64,000 nt of DNA from Pseudopithomyces maydicus (Eukaryota > Ascomycota > Dothideomycetes > Pleosporales > Didymosphaeriaceae): the NCBI GenBank assembly GCA_026873275.1, contig JANTUC010000007.1:992001-1056000 (forward strand), given 5' to 3'. Shown one piece after another: positions 11,631-23,827 of this stretch. A program made the translations under genes and the position numbers. The notes under the pieces were generated by a model that saw only the letters and a list, made by a program, of their open reading frames with translations, ran no database searches and was not told the DNA's origin. Numbering within the stretch: position 1 is the first letter of the stretch; each line of letters starts with the position of its first letter.

Positions 11631-13769
11631 ATGCCTCTCAAAGATCTACTGAAAAAGAAAGACAAAATTAGGGATGCTTCGGGCGCGCCAGAAAAAGGCC
11701 CCACGCTTTCGCCAGACGTTCCAGAGTTCCAATTCTTCCGCACCACGACCACGACGCGCGAGTCTATCGAACCGCCTAATTTTCCTGGCGATCCTATGCG
11801 CCAAAACTACCTTACTCCCGAAGCGCCACGAAGCGGCTTCAAAGGCAGATTCAGAAGGCACAGCAATGCAGGCCAAGATAGTGATAGATCGAAGAGCGAC
11901 AATGGACACAAAATACACTTTGGACGGAGCAGGAGTGCTAGCAGTACCAACGTCCCTCAGAATCTACCAGATGTGGGTGGCGACGGGGTTGCGAGGAACG
12001 AAGAGGATGAAGCGCGATGGGAGAAGCGTGCCACAATGTTGGTGGAAGGCAACACGGTCCTGAAAAGTAGCGGCAATACACCTACCATCGAGTTTGATAA
12101 TCCTATGAGCTCGGAAGAGCAAAATGGACAGACTGGCAAGGCAGCCCCTACCGACGCAGAGATTCAAGAAGCCATCCACCTCCACGAAGAAGGCGAGCTC
12201 GTAAGGTCCACTGAGCTCTTCGGAAAGCTCGCGAACCCCAACGGTGCAAACAATGCTCTGTCTCAGGTTCTGTATGGTCTCGCATTACGACATGGCTGGG
12301 GTTGTGAGAAAGACACGGAACAGGCTGTTCGATACCTTTCTATGGCAGCGTCCAACAGCGCTGAAGTGGAAAGGCTGGCACTGCAAGCTGGCATGAAGAA
12401 AGGAGGGGCAGCAAAAGGCGAATTGGTCATCGCTATATTCGAATTGGGAAACTGCTTCAGAAATGCATGGGGCGTGAAGAAAGATCCGGTTGCAGCGAAG
12501 CAGTACTACGAAACTGCTGCGAATTTAGGTGATACGGATGCCATGGACGCGGTGGCTTGGTGTTATCTGGAGGGGTTCGGGACGAAGAAAGATAAGGTAC
12601 GTTTATGTTCGTCTCCATTCTTTGATATCGATTTTTCTTTTCCCGTCTCACTAGCAAACTCGTATACTAGAGCTCTGTACTATACTATACTGACAAGCAA
12701 ACCCCTTTCATGCTGTGATCTGTTCGAAGAACCGGCGTTCCTTTGCCATACTTCCCTGTTGTATTCTGTCCAACAGCCTTCTCACCGGTGTGTGTCAGAG
12801 CTCTCTGCAATCTGTCTGAACGGTGAGAATCGATAGATCATATCTCACCCGTCATGCGAAGTGCTTCCGAGACACACCAGTATCGATTTTTCTCTTCTGG
12901 AGTATAGCCTCATTTGTTGGGCAGCATTTGCGCGCTGCAATAGAGAAGCGTTGTGGCTGGGTTGCTAATCACGATTCAACAGTTCAAGGCGGCACAGTTC
13001 CTTCGCCTCGCAGAGTCCAAGGGGAGTAAGACATTAGGCAACACATGGTAAGCCGTCTAGTTTCTTACCTTTGTTTCTTCTCAGCATCGCGATCTCGTCC
13101 CATCGAGGTTCCAGAGCGTCGATCTCCGACTCCCACATCACGGCTGTCCAGAAAGGAGCGTCACAGTGTTGCAACAACATCGCACCGGTGCAACACCAGA
13201 GACAAGCTCCAGATCTCATCCGTCATGGCTCGCACGCAAGTCATCCATCCAATCCGTAGCGTTTCAACGCGCATACGCCAAGCCCCGTTCATTGGCCTTC
13301 GCCCTCCAGAGCCACCCACCCTTCGCTTAAGCCAGAGGAGACCAGCCTAGGATCGGTACGGTCCCGACCGCAGCAACAGAAGTCACATCCACCGCGCTGC
13401 CAGCCTGTCATATCACATTACCCGTCTTGCGCCCGTCATTCCACTGGCAGACGCGGCCTCGGTCATGGGTGTGCGTCGAACCGCTTCCTCGGGACCGAGG
13501 GCTCGTGTTGAGCGCATACACGTGGCGTGTTGTTGCTGGCTTCGCCTACGGCGGGCAATAGAGTGGGTGCGTTGGTTTATGGACGGTGGTGTGCGTACTA
13601 CTCGGATGGTTGATGCCATGCTCACGATACGGAAGATCTAGTTGCGGGCTTGTGGCATGGACCGTCTCACTGCCACACGGCTCTAAAGAAACCGCGCTTC
13701 GACAACACATAGTGCACGTGCTGACTTTTCTATAATAGGATATGGAAGGAGAAATACAATCCGAAGTAA
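11631..13769 (+). CDS. Sel1-repeat protein, Nif1-like
   Basis: I model three exons (11631-12596, 12983-13047, 13739-13769) giving 353 residues. The N-terminus MPLKDLLKKKDKI and the Ser/Arg-rich linker match fungal proteins annotated after fission yeast Nif1, a Sel1-repeat inhibitor acting on the mitotic kinase pathway. Sel1-like repeats follow from about residue 205: LSQVLYGLALRHGWGCEKD, IAIFELGNCFRNAWGVKKD and AMDAVAWCYLEGFGTKKDK. Exon 2 supplies FKAAQFLRLAESKGSKTLGN. Exon 3 is only 31 nt and completes a conserved-looking ending, NTWIWKEKYNPK. The introns are 386 and 691 nt, very long for this genome, but both have good donors (GTACGT, GTAAGC) and branch motifs (GCTAAT, GCTGAC) just upstream of the acceptors. 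Without intron 2 the frame stops at NTW. The Nif1 function is inferred from similarity. Confidence 0.72.
13048..13738 (+). other. Exceptionally long intron (691 nt) in Nif1-like gene
   Basis: The donor GTAAGC follows ...NTW, and the acceptor ATAATAG follows a GCTGAC branch motif. The downstream exon is 31 nt. No separate gene is evident inside; an old inserted element is possible but no terminal repeats were seen. Confidence 0.6.
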
Positions 13770-16307
13770 GCGGCGACTATAGGCTTACACTTCCCCATCA
13801 TGAGGCGCGGGACCGGCTATCCCGTTTCTGTTGGAATCATTTTGCGTCAGATGCTCAGCACGTTATATATGCACTACGGAATTGGACGATGTTTTGCTCA
13901 ATGCGGTTCAAGACCGGTCTGTTCATCCTCTTTCCCATATATCGATTCATGAATTAGCCGGATGTCAATCCTAGCTGAGACATTGTTCTTCTGATTTGCA
14001 TCTCAACCCTAGCCCAGCCACTGTACCGATCAACCTAGGTCGTATCTCTCGTTTTTTGCCATTTGCCTTCACATCGGAACTCAGCCCTCGATAAGCCTAG
14101 CACTTGGTAATGGTGGGTGGGGGTGTGGCTTGACCTCAGCCTATACATCGCTTTGTCGAACGATTATCTACTATCTACTGGTGTGTACAACAGGCAGATT
14201 GCGGGGAAGTAAGCCTCGCGTGCAGAAATGTGGTACCAGATGGCGTGTCAAAGATCATGTGCTGTTGCACGGCTTCTTATTTTGCGCCCCTGTGCATGAG
14301 TTTGTCCCTGGACACCATAAGGTTTCCAAGGTAGAAACGGCCGCAGAAGTCCTAGACCATCTAGGAATCCTTCCCCACGTAGCGCTGCCTCGGGAAGGCT
14401 TTTGAGAGTCCCAGATGATACACAATAAGCAGGGCCGATGGTGGGTCATGAGAGCGACTTCTGCAACGATGTCTTCTGATATTCACAAACACAACCTATC
14501 GGCTGGCTCAAAAATACATTTAATTGATAAATGACTCGTAGTTTAAGGCGATGTACCCACACGGTGATCCTGTTTCAAAGTGACAGACGGCGTGGAGGGG
14601 TGCGTGGTGACAAAAGGCTGCCTCAACGGATCGAGGTCGGCTCAAAGCTTGGTGGATCAGACGGCGATGACGACGCCATCGTACTTCCCTCGAAGGAAAA
14701 AAAATCGAATGAGAACATGGATGCGGTACGATGGGGGATGTCAATTCTTGATGTTCATTTTCCAAGGCAGTAGCATTTGCACCTCACACCCTCCAGCATC
14801 ATCCCTTTGATCAACTGTCCAGCCGATCAGCCCCACACTGTTCTCACGCAGCCTGAATTTTGACAGTCGAAATAGTCTTTGCACACCCCACTTGAGACTG
14901 TAACACTGCGCGTCTCCCGCGGTCGCAGAGGGCCACCAAATGCGCACACGACGTGAAGCGTGGAGTGCAGATGCATAGCCTACCGGGGACCCACAGACTG
15001 CACTGCCCTGCATGTCTCTTGCCATGTCAGCCTGTAAACCCTTTCGAATTCGACCCACATGCATGTGCATTTGCATCCTATGTGATGTTCAGTCAGCCTG
15101 TTGCAAGGCATGTATGGCTCTTCGTCTTGCGAGTCGGAAGCCGTGCCTTCGGAACAGGGCGCCCGCCCGCGCGCGTAGATCGTGTCGCTTCAGCGACCGG
15201 CAAGCGAGTCCAGCGGTCGTCGGTGGAGTGCATTGAATGAGTAGCCTAGAGCATCACGTCGAAGCCAGTGGCGGAGCAAAAAGTAGCAAGTGAACGCTAA
15301 TTGATTATCTGAATAGCCAGTGATGGCGATGTCCTGTCCTATCCCTCGAACCTCTCGCGAAAGGGAACGAAACAAAGAATTGATGTAAAGCAAACAGCGT
15401 CGTGGTATCTTCCTCCCCAGCATCATTAAACGTAACGTTATCGTGAAGTGTAGATCGTGAAGTCGTCTCTTGCTAGCCCCCGCAAACGCGGACGACCCAG
15501 ATAAACCAATAGATACTATTTGCAAACTCTTTCAACATCCGCCAAATATCCATCGTATGTATGTCCCCCAGTGAAGTCAAAGCTACCTAGCAAGTTACGC
15601 CCAAAAAAATACCAAACAAGCGCTCAGAATAAGTTATCTTCAGGTAGAGTTCGTGCCTCATATACAAAATGTGGCGGTCATAGCATACATGATCCTCTTC
15701 TTCTTCGTTCAGTCATAAGAAACTTTCAGAAACAGGGACACGCTCGCTTCGCTCTGCAATGGCAAATTCAGTGAAACATAAAAGGAGATAAGAGAAAAAA
15801 CGAGAAGAAACGAGAAAAAGCAAAAAAGCAAAAAAACAATATAAAAGTCCAAAGCCAAATTGTGCCAAATTCGCTTGCTCGCTTGCTATGCTCAAAACAC
15901 AAGGAAATAATAGTGAAGCCAGATAAAACCGCTTTCAGTCGCCTGACGCAGTATTGAAGACGAATGTAAACAGAGTGGTCGTGCGGGTAAAACAGCACGC
16001 CACGTATAGAAGGTTTCCGCCCATATGTATGCTTCAGAGCAAAGGATGCGTGGAAGAGTCGACGTCGCCGTCCAAAAAGTGTTCTGAAGAGCCGATTTGG
16101 CGCAAAAAAGCGTGGATGACGAATGCGAAGTTTAGTGGTATGCGTTTGGTTGACGCAAAAACAAGTTTCCAGCCCAAGATGCAGATTGTCCCTACAGGGT
16201 CTTCCAAGGCAACGGAGAACCAGAAGAAACCAATACGCTATGCTGAAAACAGACTATGCAAGGGAAATAGACAAAATATGTGAGCAACATAGGGAAGATG
16301 GGGTTAT
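13770..16307. other. Gene-poor interval (2.5 kb)
   Basis: No gene was supported. Several 60-110-codon open frames exist on both strands without motifs or codon structure. The right part (about 15500-16307) is A-rich on the plus strand, with runs of A such as 15780-15850, and probably includes the 3' UTR of the bZIP gene on the minus strand. Confidence 0.45.
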
Positions 16308-18345
16308 TCAAGCAATGTTCTCCACTTTGCCGGGTTTGCCGTCGGATGTGCTGGGACGGGAGGCAGCGGCCGACTCTTCGACCATGCGCTTGAACTCGAC
16401 TACGACCTCGGGGGAGATCTTATCCCAAAGCAAGCTTCTCGTATAAATGTCGGCGGCAGAGTCACCCTTGCTCTGCTCTCGCATTGCGGAAAGGGTGGCC
16501 GCGAGATTGCGGCGATGGGAGGGTTGCGAGCCAGGCGAGAGCGGGTCACTGAAATCATCGCTTGCGATACTATACCGGGTGCGAGTGAAATCCATCGAGG
16601 TCATGCTGTTGTACTGCGCAGGTGTAATGGAAAACAGCTGCTCGTGCTCTTGCTCTTTGCTGGTCGCAGTGAGCTGAGTGTGCAGCTGATCAAGAGCAGA
16701 GCCGGCAAGACCGCCCATGTCAGAACCAGGCTTGGCCCAAGCGAGACCGGATGGGCCTGGCTCGACCATGGAAACAGCGTTGGCAACCACTCCCTGCTCG
16801 GTAACGGTGGGAGTAACGCCGGCATCTTTGAAGATGCTGTCGAGAACTTGAGTGGAAGCAGCGCGAACCTCGTCAGGCATGCGAGGAATGGGCGGGGCGG
16901 CAGAACCGGAAGACTTGCTTGCGACGAAAGCACCGCACAGGAGCAGCATGAGCAGGAGGCCAGAGGCAACGGGTTTCTCCTCGTCTTTGCCCCGGGGCAC
17001 AACGGCAAGGGACTGCTCTTGGGGTTGCTGGCCAGGAGTCTGCTCATCAAAGTCGTTGACGAAGATGTAGTTGTCCCATTCGCTGTTGCTCATGTTGAGG
17101 TTGTCCATGTCGGAGGTGAAGTCGGTGAAAGCAGAGCTGGGCGCCATGGAGGTCGAGTTGTTGGTGGCGCACTCAAGCCTCTCGGTGAGAACGGAGACCT
17201 TCTTGCGAAGCTCACCGGTCTCGAGGGTGTGGGTGCGAACAAGCTCCTCCTTGTCGAAGTGAAGTTGATTGACGAGCTGGTGCATTTCCATCTGCTCACG
17301 ATGCCAATTCTCTTTCTCTGCTAGAATACGGTCGTATTCGACCCTCAAGTTGGTGAAGTCTTCCTGGAGGCTGCAGATCTTATCAGTCCACGTCTTCTTC
17401 TCTTCCTCAAGCTCCTCGGTGTGCTTCTTCTTTCGCTGACGCGAATCGAGTCTGGAGAAAGGTTAGCAGAGACAGGTGATGGAGAGCGCAGACCAAATGA
17501 TGGATGCAAGGACCAAGGGATACGTACGCGGCCTGCCTGTTCCGAAGGAGTCGTTTTTGCTGCTTGAGTTCCTTGAGCTCCTGCTCGTCGGTGCACTCCT
17601 GAATGAGCCGGTCGATGTTGAAGAGATTCCGTTCGGACGGGATGTCGAAGCGAGCATTCTTCTTCCGGATGCCACCGTTCCTCTGCGGGGTGAAGGAGCG
17701 CGGCGGCGAGCTGGCTCGCATGCGCTTGGGGCCCGGGCGGGCATCCATCTCCTGCTGGTTGAAGGCCATCCACTCGGAGTTGTTGTGGGGTGACATGGGT
17801 TGCTCGGGAGGCGCCTGGGGGAAGACGGAGCTGGGCCTGACGTTGGGCTGCATGGGCAGCCCGTGGAAGTTCATCTGCTGGGGAGGGTCGGGCACGAAGG
17901 GCGGTGGAGCGGCACCAAACTCTGCAGGGGCGAAGGGGTTCATAGGCTTGGAGGCAGTCGGGGTCTGGGAGCCCGAGTGGTCCTGGACGGGCCATGTGGA
18001 CTGCTGGCCGTAGCTGGCGGCTTGGTTGGGGGGCAGGCGGGCGAAGGGGTTGTTGCTCTGCTCGGTGAAGAAGGGGTTGTTGGCGTTTGTGTTGACGACG
18101 GAGCTGGTGGCGGTGCGGTCGATGAACTGGCCGTGGTGCGAGAAGTCGGTCTCCCAGATGGAGGTGTCGGGCGAGAAGATGCCCTGGGTGCTGGTGGTGG
18201 GCGACATGAGGACGGGGGTGTCGAGGATGTGGGCGTCCATGTGGGCGTCGTCGAAGAAGACGCTGGGTTTCCGGTCGACGGAGCTGAGTGTGCTGGAGGG
18301 ACGGTGGAAGTCCATGGGATTGGGGTTGGGGTTGGAGAAGTCCAT
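16308..18345 (-). CDS. meaB: bZIP transcription factor, MeaB-like
   Basis: Two exons (18345-17528 and 17451-16308) joined over a 76-nt intron give 653 residues. MeaB-type bZIP proteins act in nitrogen-source control in filamentous fungi. The basic region is rebuilt across the splice: KQQKRLLRNRQAA joins LDSRQRKKKHTEELEEEKK, followed by a long coiled coil through about residue 360 with LETGELRKKVSVLTERLE. The N-terminal 230 residues are Pro/Asn/Gln-rich with repeated NPF motifs, consistent with an activation region. After the coiled coil comes a hydrophobic stretch SGLLLMLLLCGAFVASKSSG and then RMPDEVRAASTQVLDSIFKD, a block I associate with MeaB homologues. The tail ends VVVEFKRMVEES... The name rests on remembered family similarity; the bZIP call itself is firm. 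Confidence 0.82.
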
Positions 18346-21300
18346 GGCGGACTAGGCGGTCTTGTAGCAAAGTACCGGTGTGGGAGCGGGACTGGCGGTG
18401 TGGGCTTGCCGGTTCGGGAATGGCTGGCTCGCGGCTAGGCTGCGGTGGTGGGTGGAGGGTGTGTGGCGGGCAACGGCCAAAAAGCGGCGATTGCGCAGCG
18501 TGCGGGCGTTGGGGGGGGGGAGGCAGGCCAGGCGGCGGAGAGGTGCTGGAGGGGGTGCTCTCTCTCTCTGTCGCTGCGGTGCAGGGAGGTGGTGAGTCTG
18601 CGGTGGGGAGCGAGGGCAGCTAGCGGGCGCGGGCTGGGCCTGCTGATAAGTGATCCAGGCGAGTTGGTGGGGTGTGCGTTTTGGAGCGGCTAGGCGGCCG
18701 GGGGTGCCTCTGGCGGTGGTCTAGCGGTGCTGGGCGCGGCAGGGGGTCGATTCCGTGGGATGCCCGCGAAACACCAGCGCGCCCTGCCATTCGGCGCCCC
18801 GGCCTGGTCGGGTACGCCTGCAGCACCGCAGCGCCAGCGCCCGCATCCACTGGCTGGACGCGCTGCGAGCGCTGCCGGCCGCCGCCAGCCATTCACCCCC
18901 CGTGCCCTCCATGGCCTCCCATGGCCTCCATGCCCGCCAGCGCCTGTTTGTCTGCCCCCCCCCCCGGCTGCCCCGTCTGCCCCCGACGCGTGCCTCTCTC
19001 TGATCGCTCTGCCCGTTGGTTGCGCCGCCCGTGAAGAAGCGCCTTTTGCATTCACCCACTCCATCTGTCTAGTCGGCCCAGTCTGTCTGGCCCGTCTGGC
19101 CCATCTGCCCCGTCTGTCTGTCCGGCCGTCTGTCTGTCTGCCTGTCCGGCCTGCCTGTCTCGTCGCTCCTGTCCCTCTGTCTGCAGATGGATAGCGCCGC
19201 TGCGGTATCCATAACCACCCACCAGGCCTGGCCTGGCTCTCTGCGGGCCGGCCCTTGTTGCGACATCAAGCCGGCCTCGCTCGTCTGTGCCAGCCCGGCC
19301 CACAGAAAACTCTGAGGCCAGACAGTCGCCCGCATTCCGCGAAACCCGCCGCAGACGTGGTGGTGAGTCTGCCATCGCCCTCTGCCTGCCTGTCTGTCTG
19401 TCTGTCTGTCTGTCTGCTGAGCCATGCCATCTTCCCTACGTCAGCAGACGCCCTTCCCACATGGCCGCTTCCCACTTCCCACTTCCCGCCTTCGCCTGTC
19501 TCCTCGCCTGTCCCTTCGCTTTCCATGCTGTCATCTGTCCACCTTCCGCGAGCACGAGTCATCTCACCGCTCTCTCGCCGATACCCAGGGAAGCCTGCTT
19601 TTGGCTCACACCCGCCCCTTCTGTGTTCCATTTCGTTTTCGTGAGGAGAGCCTGGTGCAAGGTACCAACTACGGTGCCCTCAGCTCCATGCCCCCTGCTG
19701 AGCCCATCCCGCCCAAGCACTGCAGCCACTGTGCAATCCGCCTGTCCCACCGCCCATGCTCTCTTCCCCATTCTCCCACTCCCAGCCGGACGGTTGCTGC
19801 AAAAAATGATCCGCAACCACCCACCCTATCCCATTCCACTTGAACTTGTTACCGTCCCAGACCCAACCCGACGTTTGCACCAGCCTCCGCCTGACAGCCG
19901 TCAAATCACCCTGGTCAGAAAACTGACAAGCAGAACGCCGCTTCTCGCACGCCAATGGCGTTTCTTTCCGTCGGCAGAGCCTGCTTTCCCTGTTTGTGGC
20001 CGCTATCCGCCATGGTGTAACGCGTGGTAGGTCGAATAAGACAATCCATCCCTAACCAAACGCCTAACGCCAGAAAAATCACCCTCATTCGAGCTTCGGC
20101 CAAGGAATGCCGTGAGTTACTCTGGACCATCAAATCGGCGCCATGGCGGCGGACAAGCACAGCCGCCGTCGCAAACGCGTGCGAATGCTGCTTGCCTCGG
20201 ACCAGATCACCCATTGCTTGTTGATCCTCTCTGCGCGTGCGTGCGTACATACAGACATCTCCCACCAGGATTACGGTCCGAGGCTAAGCTGAGGATACCC
20301 CATCCACTCAGTCTGCTCAAAGGCCTTCTTGCCCGTGGGAACCGAGACCAAGGCGATATTGGCCGAGCGCCTCACCATTCCGCAATCATGTTAACTATGT
20401 TCATGCAACCTCATGGCATTGAAGCCCAACGTGCAAGGCGAGAAGTTACGGTTGTTTCTGTTTTGGGCACTGCAAGTGTGGCTGCCACAAAACGTGAGGC
20501 TGTCGGTGAATGGGTCGCTTAACGGCCCCGTTCTCTCGCAGCAGGCGCTGCGGGTTCGCGTGGTTGCATACAGATTCGGCCACTAACGCTGCTCCGATGC
20601 CATCTCTTCCTGTTGGATAGAATCGGAAGGAAGAGTAGATAGCTTGGCAGAACAGTACACGTCGTTTTCTTTCAAGATGAGTCACTTGCACATTTTCTCA
20701 ACAACACTGGGGAGATTGTTCATGGCCTAAACTTGGAACGATGACGGTAAGCGCCCATCCGCCGCTGGCCATGACCTGCCTTCCATTTTCAACAGAAGAG
20801 TGGAGCTCATGTTTCAAGGCGGATCCCGGTGTACAACCCAATTGATTCTTTCGTCGGACGCTACAAAGCTAGTATGAGCTTGGACATTTGTTGATGGTCC
20901 GAGCAACCAGTCGACATCCGACACAACTGCGCTGGATCTGTTGATCCATCGTGCGGTGAGTAAAGAAGACGTAAGGCCGATAAGTAATTGTCCGCGCTAT
21001 GTTCCAGACATGTGAACAATTGTAATGAGGAATGCTCTAGAACTGGGCTGCATATCCCTTGCGGTGTGTTTGAGACAACTGTATACATCAGACGACTTAC
21101 GTTTACCGTGTTGTGGCGGACGGGTATCGTGCATTGTCTCGTACGACCAGACAGTGGAGTAACTTCATGGCATGCTGCCCCCTTTGGAAAGTGCCCTCCC
21201 CGCCTTGTACGAAGTCACATGGCAGCGGCCATGTATTTGTAATCCGTCAACTAGCAAGGCGGTATGCTCTGACACGTCTGAGCCAGATGTTCTGATTTCG

Positions 21301-21640
21301 GGGGCATTGGAGAGGTTAGTAGGGAGTCGAAGAAATATGTGACCGGGAAAAAGACAGGCGCTCTAAAATTGATGAAACTAAAGGCCTAGGCAGCTATCAT
21401 GACTTCGATGGACAGGGTTGCTGCGTTCTGTTGTACAATGTTGTGATGCTATCTCTTTCATGTCCTCTGCCATAGGGGACGCGGCGCTGGGGGATGGCTG
21501 TCTCGAAAGGAACATATTCTGCTGGTAGCTTTGAACCCGGAAGGTGGTTCTTATGCCTTTGCTGCAATGCTTATTGCAAGTCGAATAGTACCCTCCTTGC
21601 GGCATGACTGTGCTTTGAAAAAGTTCCTGGGGGTATATCC
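18346..21640. other. Long repeat-rich interval upstream of the bZIP gene
   Basis: 3.3 kb without a supported gene. The part next to the bZIP start (18346-19450) is strongly skewed: G-rich with a G10 run at 18511-18520, then C/T-rich with a C11 run at 18955-18965 and tetranucleotide CTGT tracts (19080-19150, 19390-19417). It probably holds a long 5' leader and promoter on the minus strand. Large open frames here (for example 19287-20030 plus) are low-complexity by-products of the skew. 20030-21640 shows nothing recognisable; its right end should hold the PRP4 3' UTR. Confidence 0.5.
19390..19417. repeat. (TGTC)n microsatellite
   Basis: About seven perfect TGTC tetramers; looser copies of the same unit occur at 19080-19165. 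Confidence 0.9.
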
Positions 21641-23323
21641 TCATATTCCTTCCTGATCGTCCCTCGCCCACAACTTTACCGTACGATCCCTACCACCACT
21701 GACAATCCAATCCGCATTGCTGGTAACGTCGGCACTTGCCACTGCTTGTGAATGACCTTGCAAAGTCCTGCAATGAGCCCAGTCGTCCGCCGAGAAGATC
21801 TGGATGTTCTTGTCGAACCCACAAGAGATGACAAAAGTGGAGGCTTTCTTTGGTATCAATTCCCCTTCATCGTTTTCCTGCAGAGGCACGCCACCCAGCG
21901 GACCATCTGTACCTTTATACCATCGCAGATCAGTAACACCGCCAGTATTCGCGGCGATGGCATTCGTCTCTCTCATTGCTCGCACATCCCAACATCTCAT
22001 GAATCCATCTCCTGAGCCGGAAAGAATTCGATGGCCGTCGGTGCTCCAGTCTAATCCGTAAATGGGCTTGATATGACTCTCCATCAAAAAGATGACGCGT
22101 CCGCTCCGCACATCCCATACCCGTCCAATACTGTCCAGCCCACCACTTGCCACCAACGATCCTTCTTGATTGAAGCTGACGGTATAAACTTCCTTGGAAT
22201 GTCCTTCTTGAGTGAGTACTTCTTGGCCAGTACCGACATCCCAAAGCCGCCAGGTCGTGTCATCGGAGGCGGATGCCAGATAGCGCCCTGACGAATGGAA
22301 GGAGACTCGACATACTCGATCGGCATGTCCTTCCAAAGTTTTCAATGGCTTGTCATCATCTAGCGACCAAAGCTGTACCTTTCCACCGCCTCCACCTGAC
22401 GCAAAATTGACGCTTGACGTAGAAATTGTTGTCCCCGGAAGGGTAGCGCCCGGAACCCAGTCAATGCCCGTAGTTCGCTCTGTATGTCCACCGCGGTATG
22501 ACTTCTTCTGCTCCAGACTGGGAATCTCAAGCAGCCTCACTTGGCCTCCCCAATTTCCATACGCGACATATTGACCGTTTGGTGAAAAACGTACGATGCT
22601 GACGGGCCGATCCGAGGTTTGCGATCCATACAGTTCGAAGCCCTTCAGACGGTTCTTGATCTTGTTGCGGAATTCAACATGCGTCTTGAGCGGTATCGAT
22701 GCCTCGCGTCGCTGGAAAGCGATCCGTTCCTTTGCCCTGGGCAAAGAGTACTTTGCAATGTCCCTCCTCGTATCCAGAAGCAGAGCAGTGCCTTGTGTGT
22801 AAAACTCCTCGTCGCCTTCGCCCTGAGCCTCATCCGCCTCTTGCATCTGTACATCGACATGCTCACCCCCGGCTTCTTGCTGCTCGAACAGGATGGCGCG
22901 CAGTCGATCGCGCCGCTCCGAGGAACCCTCGCCGAAGAGCGTGATGGGCTCGCCCAAGGAGCGGAGCTTCAGCTTGATGTCGCGGTCGGCAGTGGGGACC
23001 AAGATCTGCTGCGCGCGCTTCTTGCGCTCGAACTGGTCGAGTATGTCGGATGCGCGTTCGTTTCCACCTCCGGGTGCGCCTGACGGCATGTAGTGGTCGC
23101 GATCGATAGGCACACTGGCCAGATCAATGCCCTCCATGCGGTCATCCTGCTTCGTTCCCCATCTGTCAGCTTTAGCCTAGCCATCCGTACCGCTTGCAGG
23201 GAAGGAGGTCGCGAGGTGGCCACTGGCGGGCGCCTGGCGAGGGTTTGTTGCACTGGAGAAAGGTCTGCTGCTTACCTCGCCGCCCTCCTCGACATAGGCC
23301 TGCCGCGACGGGTGCATGCTCAT
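21641..23323 (-). CDS. PRP4: U4/U6 snRNP splicing factor Prp4 (WD40)
   Basis: Two exons (23323-23276 and 23146-21641) separated by a 129-nt intron give 517 residues. Prp4 binds Prp3 in the U4/U6 di-snRNP and is needed for spliceosome assembly in the nucleus. Exon 1 encodes MSMHPSRQAYVEEGGE and joins in frame to DDRMEGIDLASVP. The SFM/PRP4-like motif region follows (SDILDQFERKKRAQQILVP, KLRSLGEPITLFGEG), then about seven WD40 repeats from residue 195, for example RVCRVSFHSSGRYLASASDD, EVYTVSFNQEGSLVASGGLD and AVASADVTSNADWIVSGGRD at the C-terminus. Size and order fit the family. It is divergent from the PTC7-like gene across 504 bp. Confidence 0.94.
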
Positions 23324-23827
23324 CCTGGCTGGGCCCTCGGGCGGGGGCAGAGTGGCGCGGAGAGATGGTAGCGCGGAGAGATTGTGTTGCGGGTGCAGAG
23401 CCGCTGTAGACTTAGCTAGGCACCTAAGCTGCCGGTCCCCAAGAGTGTACCGCGGGCCGACGTTTCTCCGGTAGGGCTGAGTCGTTGTGAAACATGCGAT
23501 GTGCGATGAGCGATGCGTGCATGGGTCCAAAGCGAGAAGGGCCAGGTTGCTGACCTGCCGCGGGCTGGAGAGACAGCCGGCTTCGTTCGGCGATGCACCT
23601 TCACGTGCGGCCAGCAATCGCGCATACCATGCTACACATCTTCATTGTAAGTCCATCGACGGTTGGCTAGCCGCATGGGCATGCGTGACGCCAATGCTCG
23701 ACCCCTGCGAAAAAGTAGTCCCTTTCCCTTCTCCGCAAACGTGCTGGCCATGCCCGCTCCGACCTCCACATCCTACTCGAACCGCGACCGCATACTGACT
23801 GTCCGTCTCTAGGCCTGGGCTGCGGCC
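23324..23827. promoter_or_regulatory. Divergent promoter region PRP4/PTC7
   Basis: 504 bp between the two start codons on opposite strands; presumed bidirectional regulatory region. No specific site was assigned. Confidence 0.5.

Noticed and set aside
14130..15240. Several 70-110-codon frames on both strands
   Set aside because: No start context, motif or splice support; treated as non-coding.
16515..17324. 269-codon plus-strand open frame
   Set aside because: Antisense shadow of the MeaB-like bZIP exon 2; no family motif.
19287..20030. 247-codon plus-strand open frame
   Set aside because: Produced by C/T-rich skew and CTGT repeats; residues are low complexity and no domain is visible.
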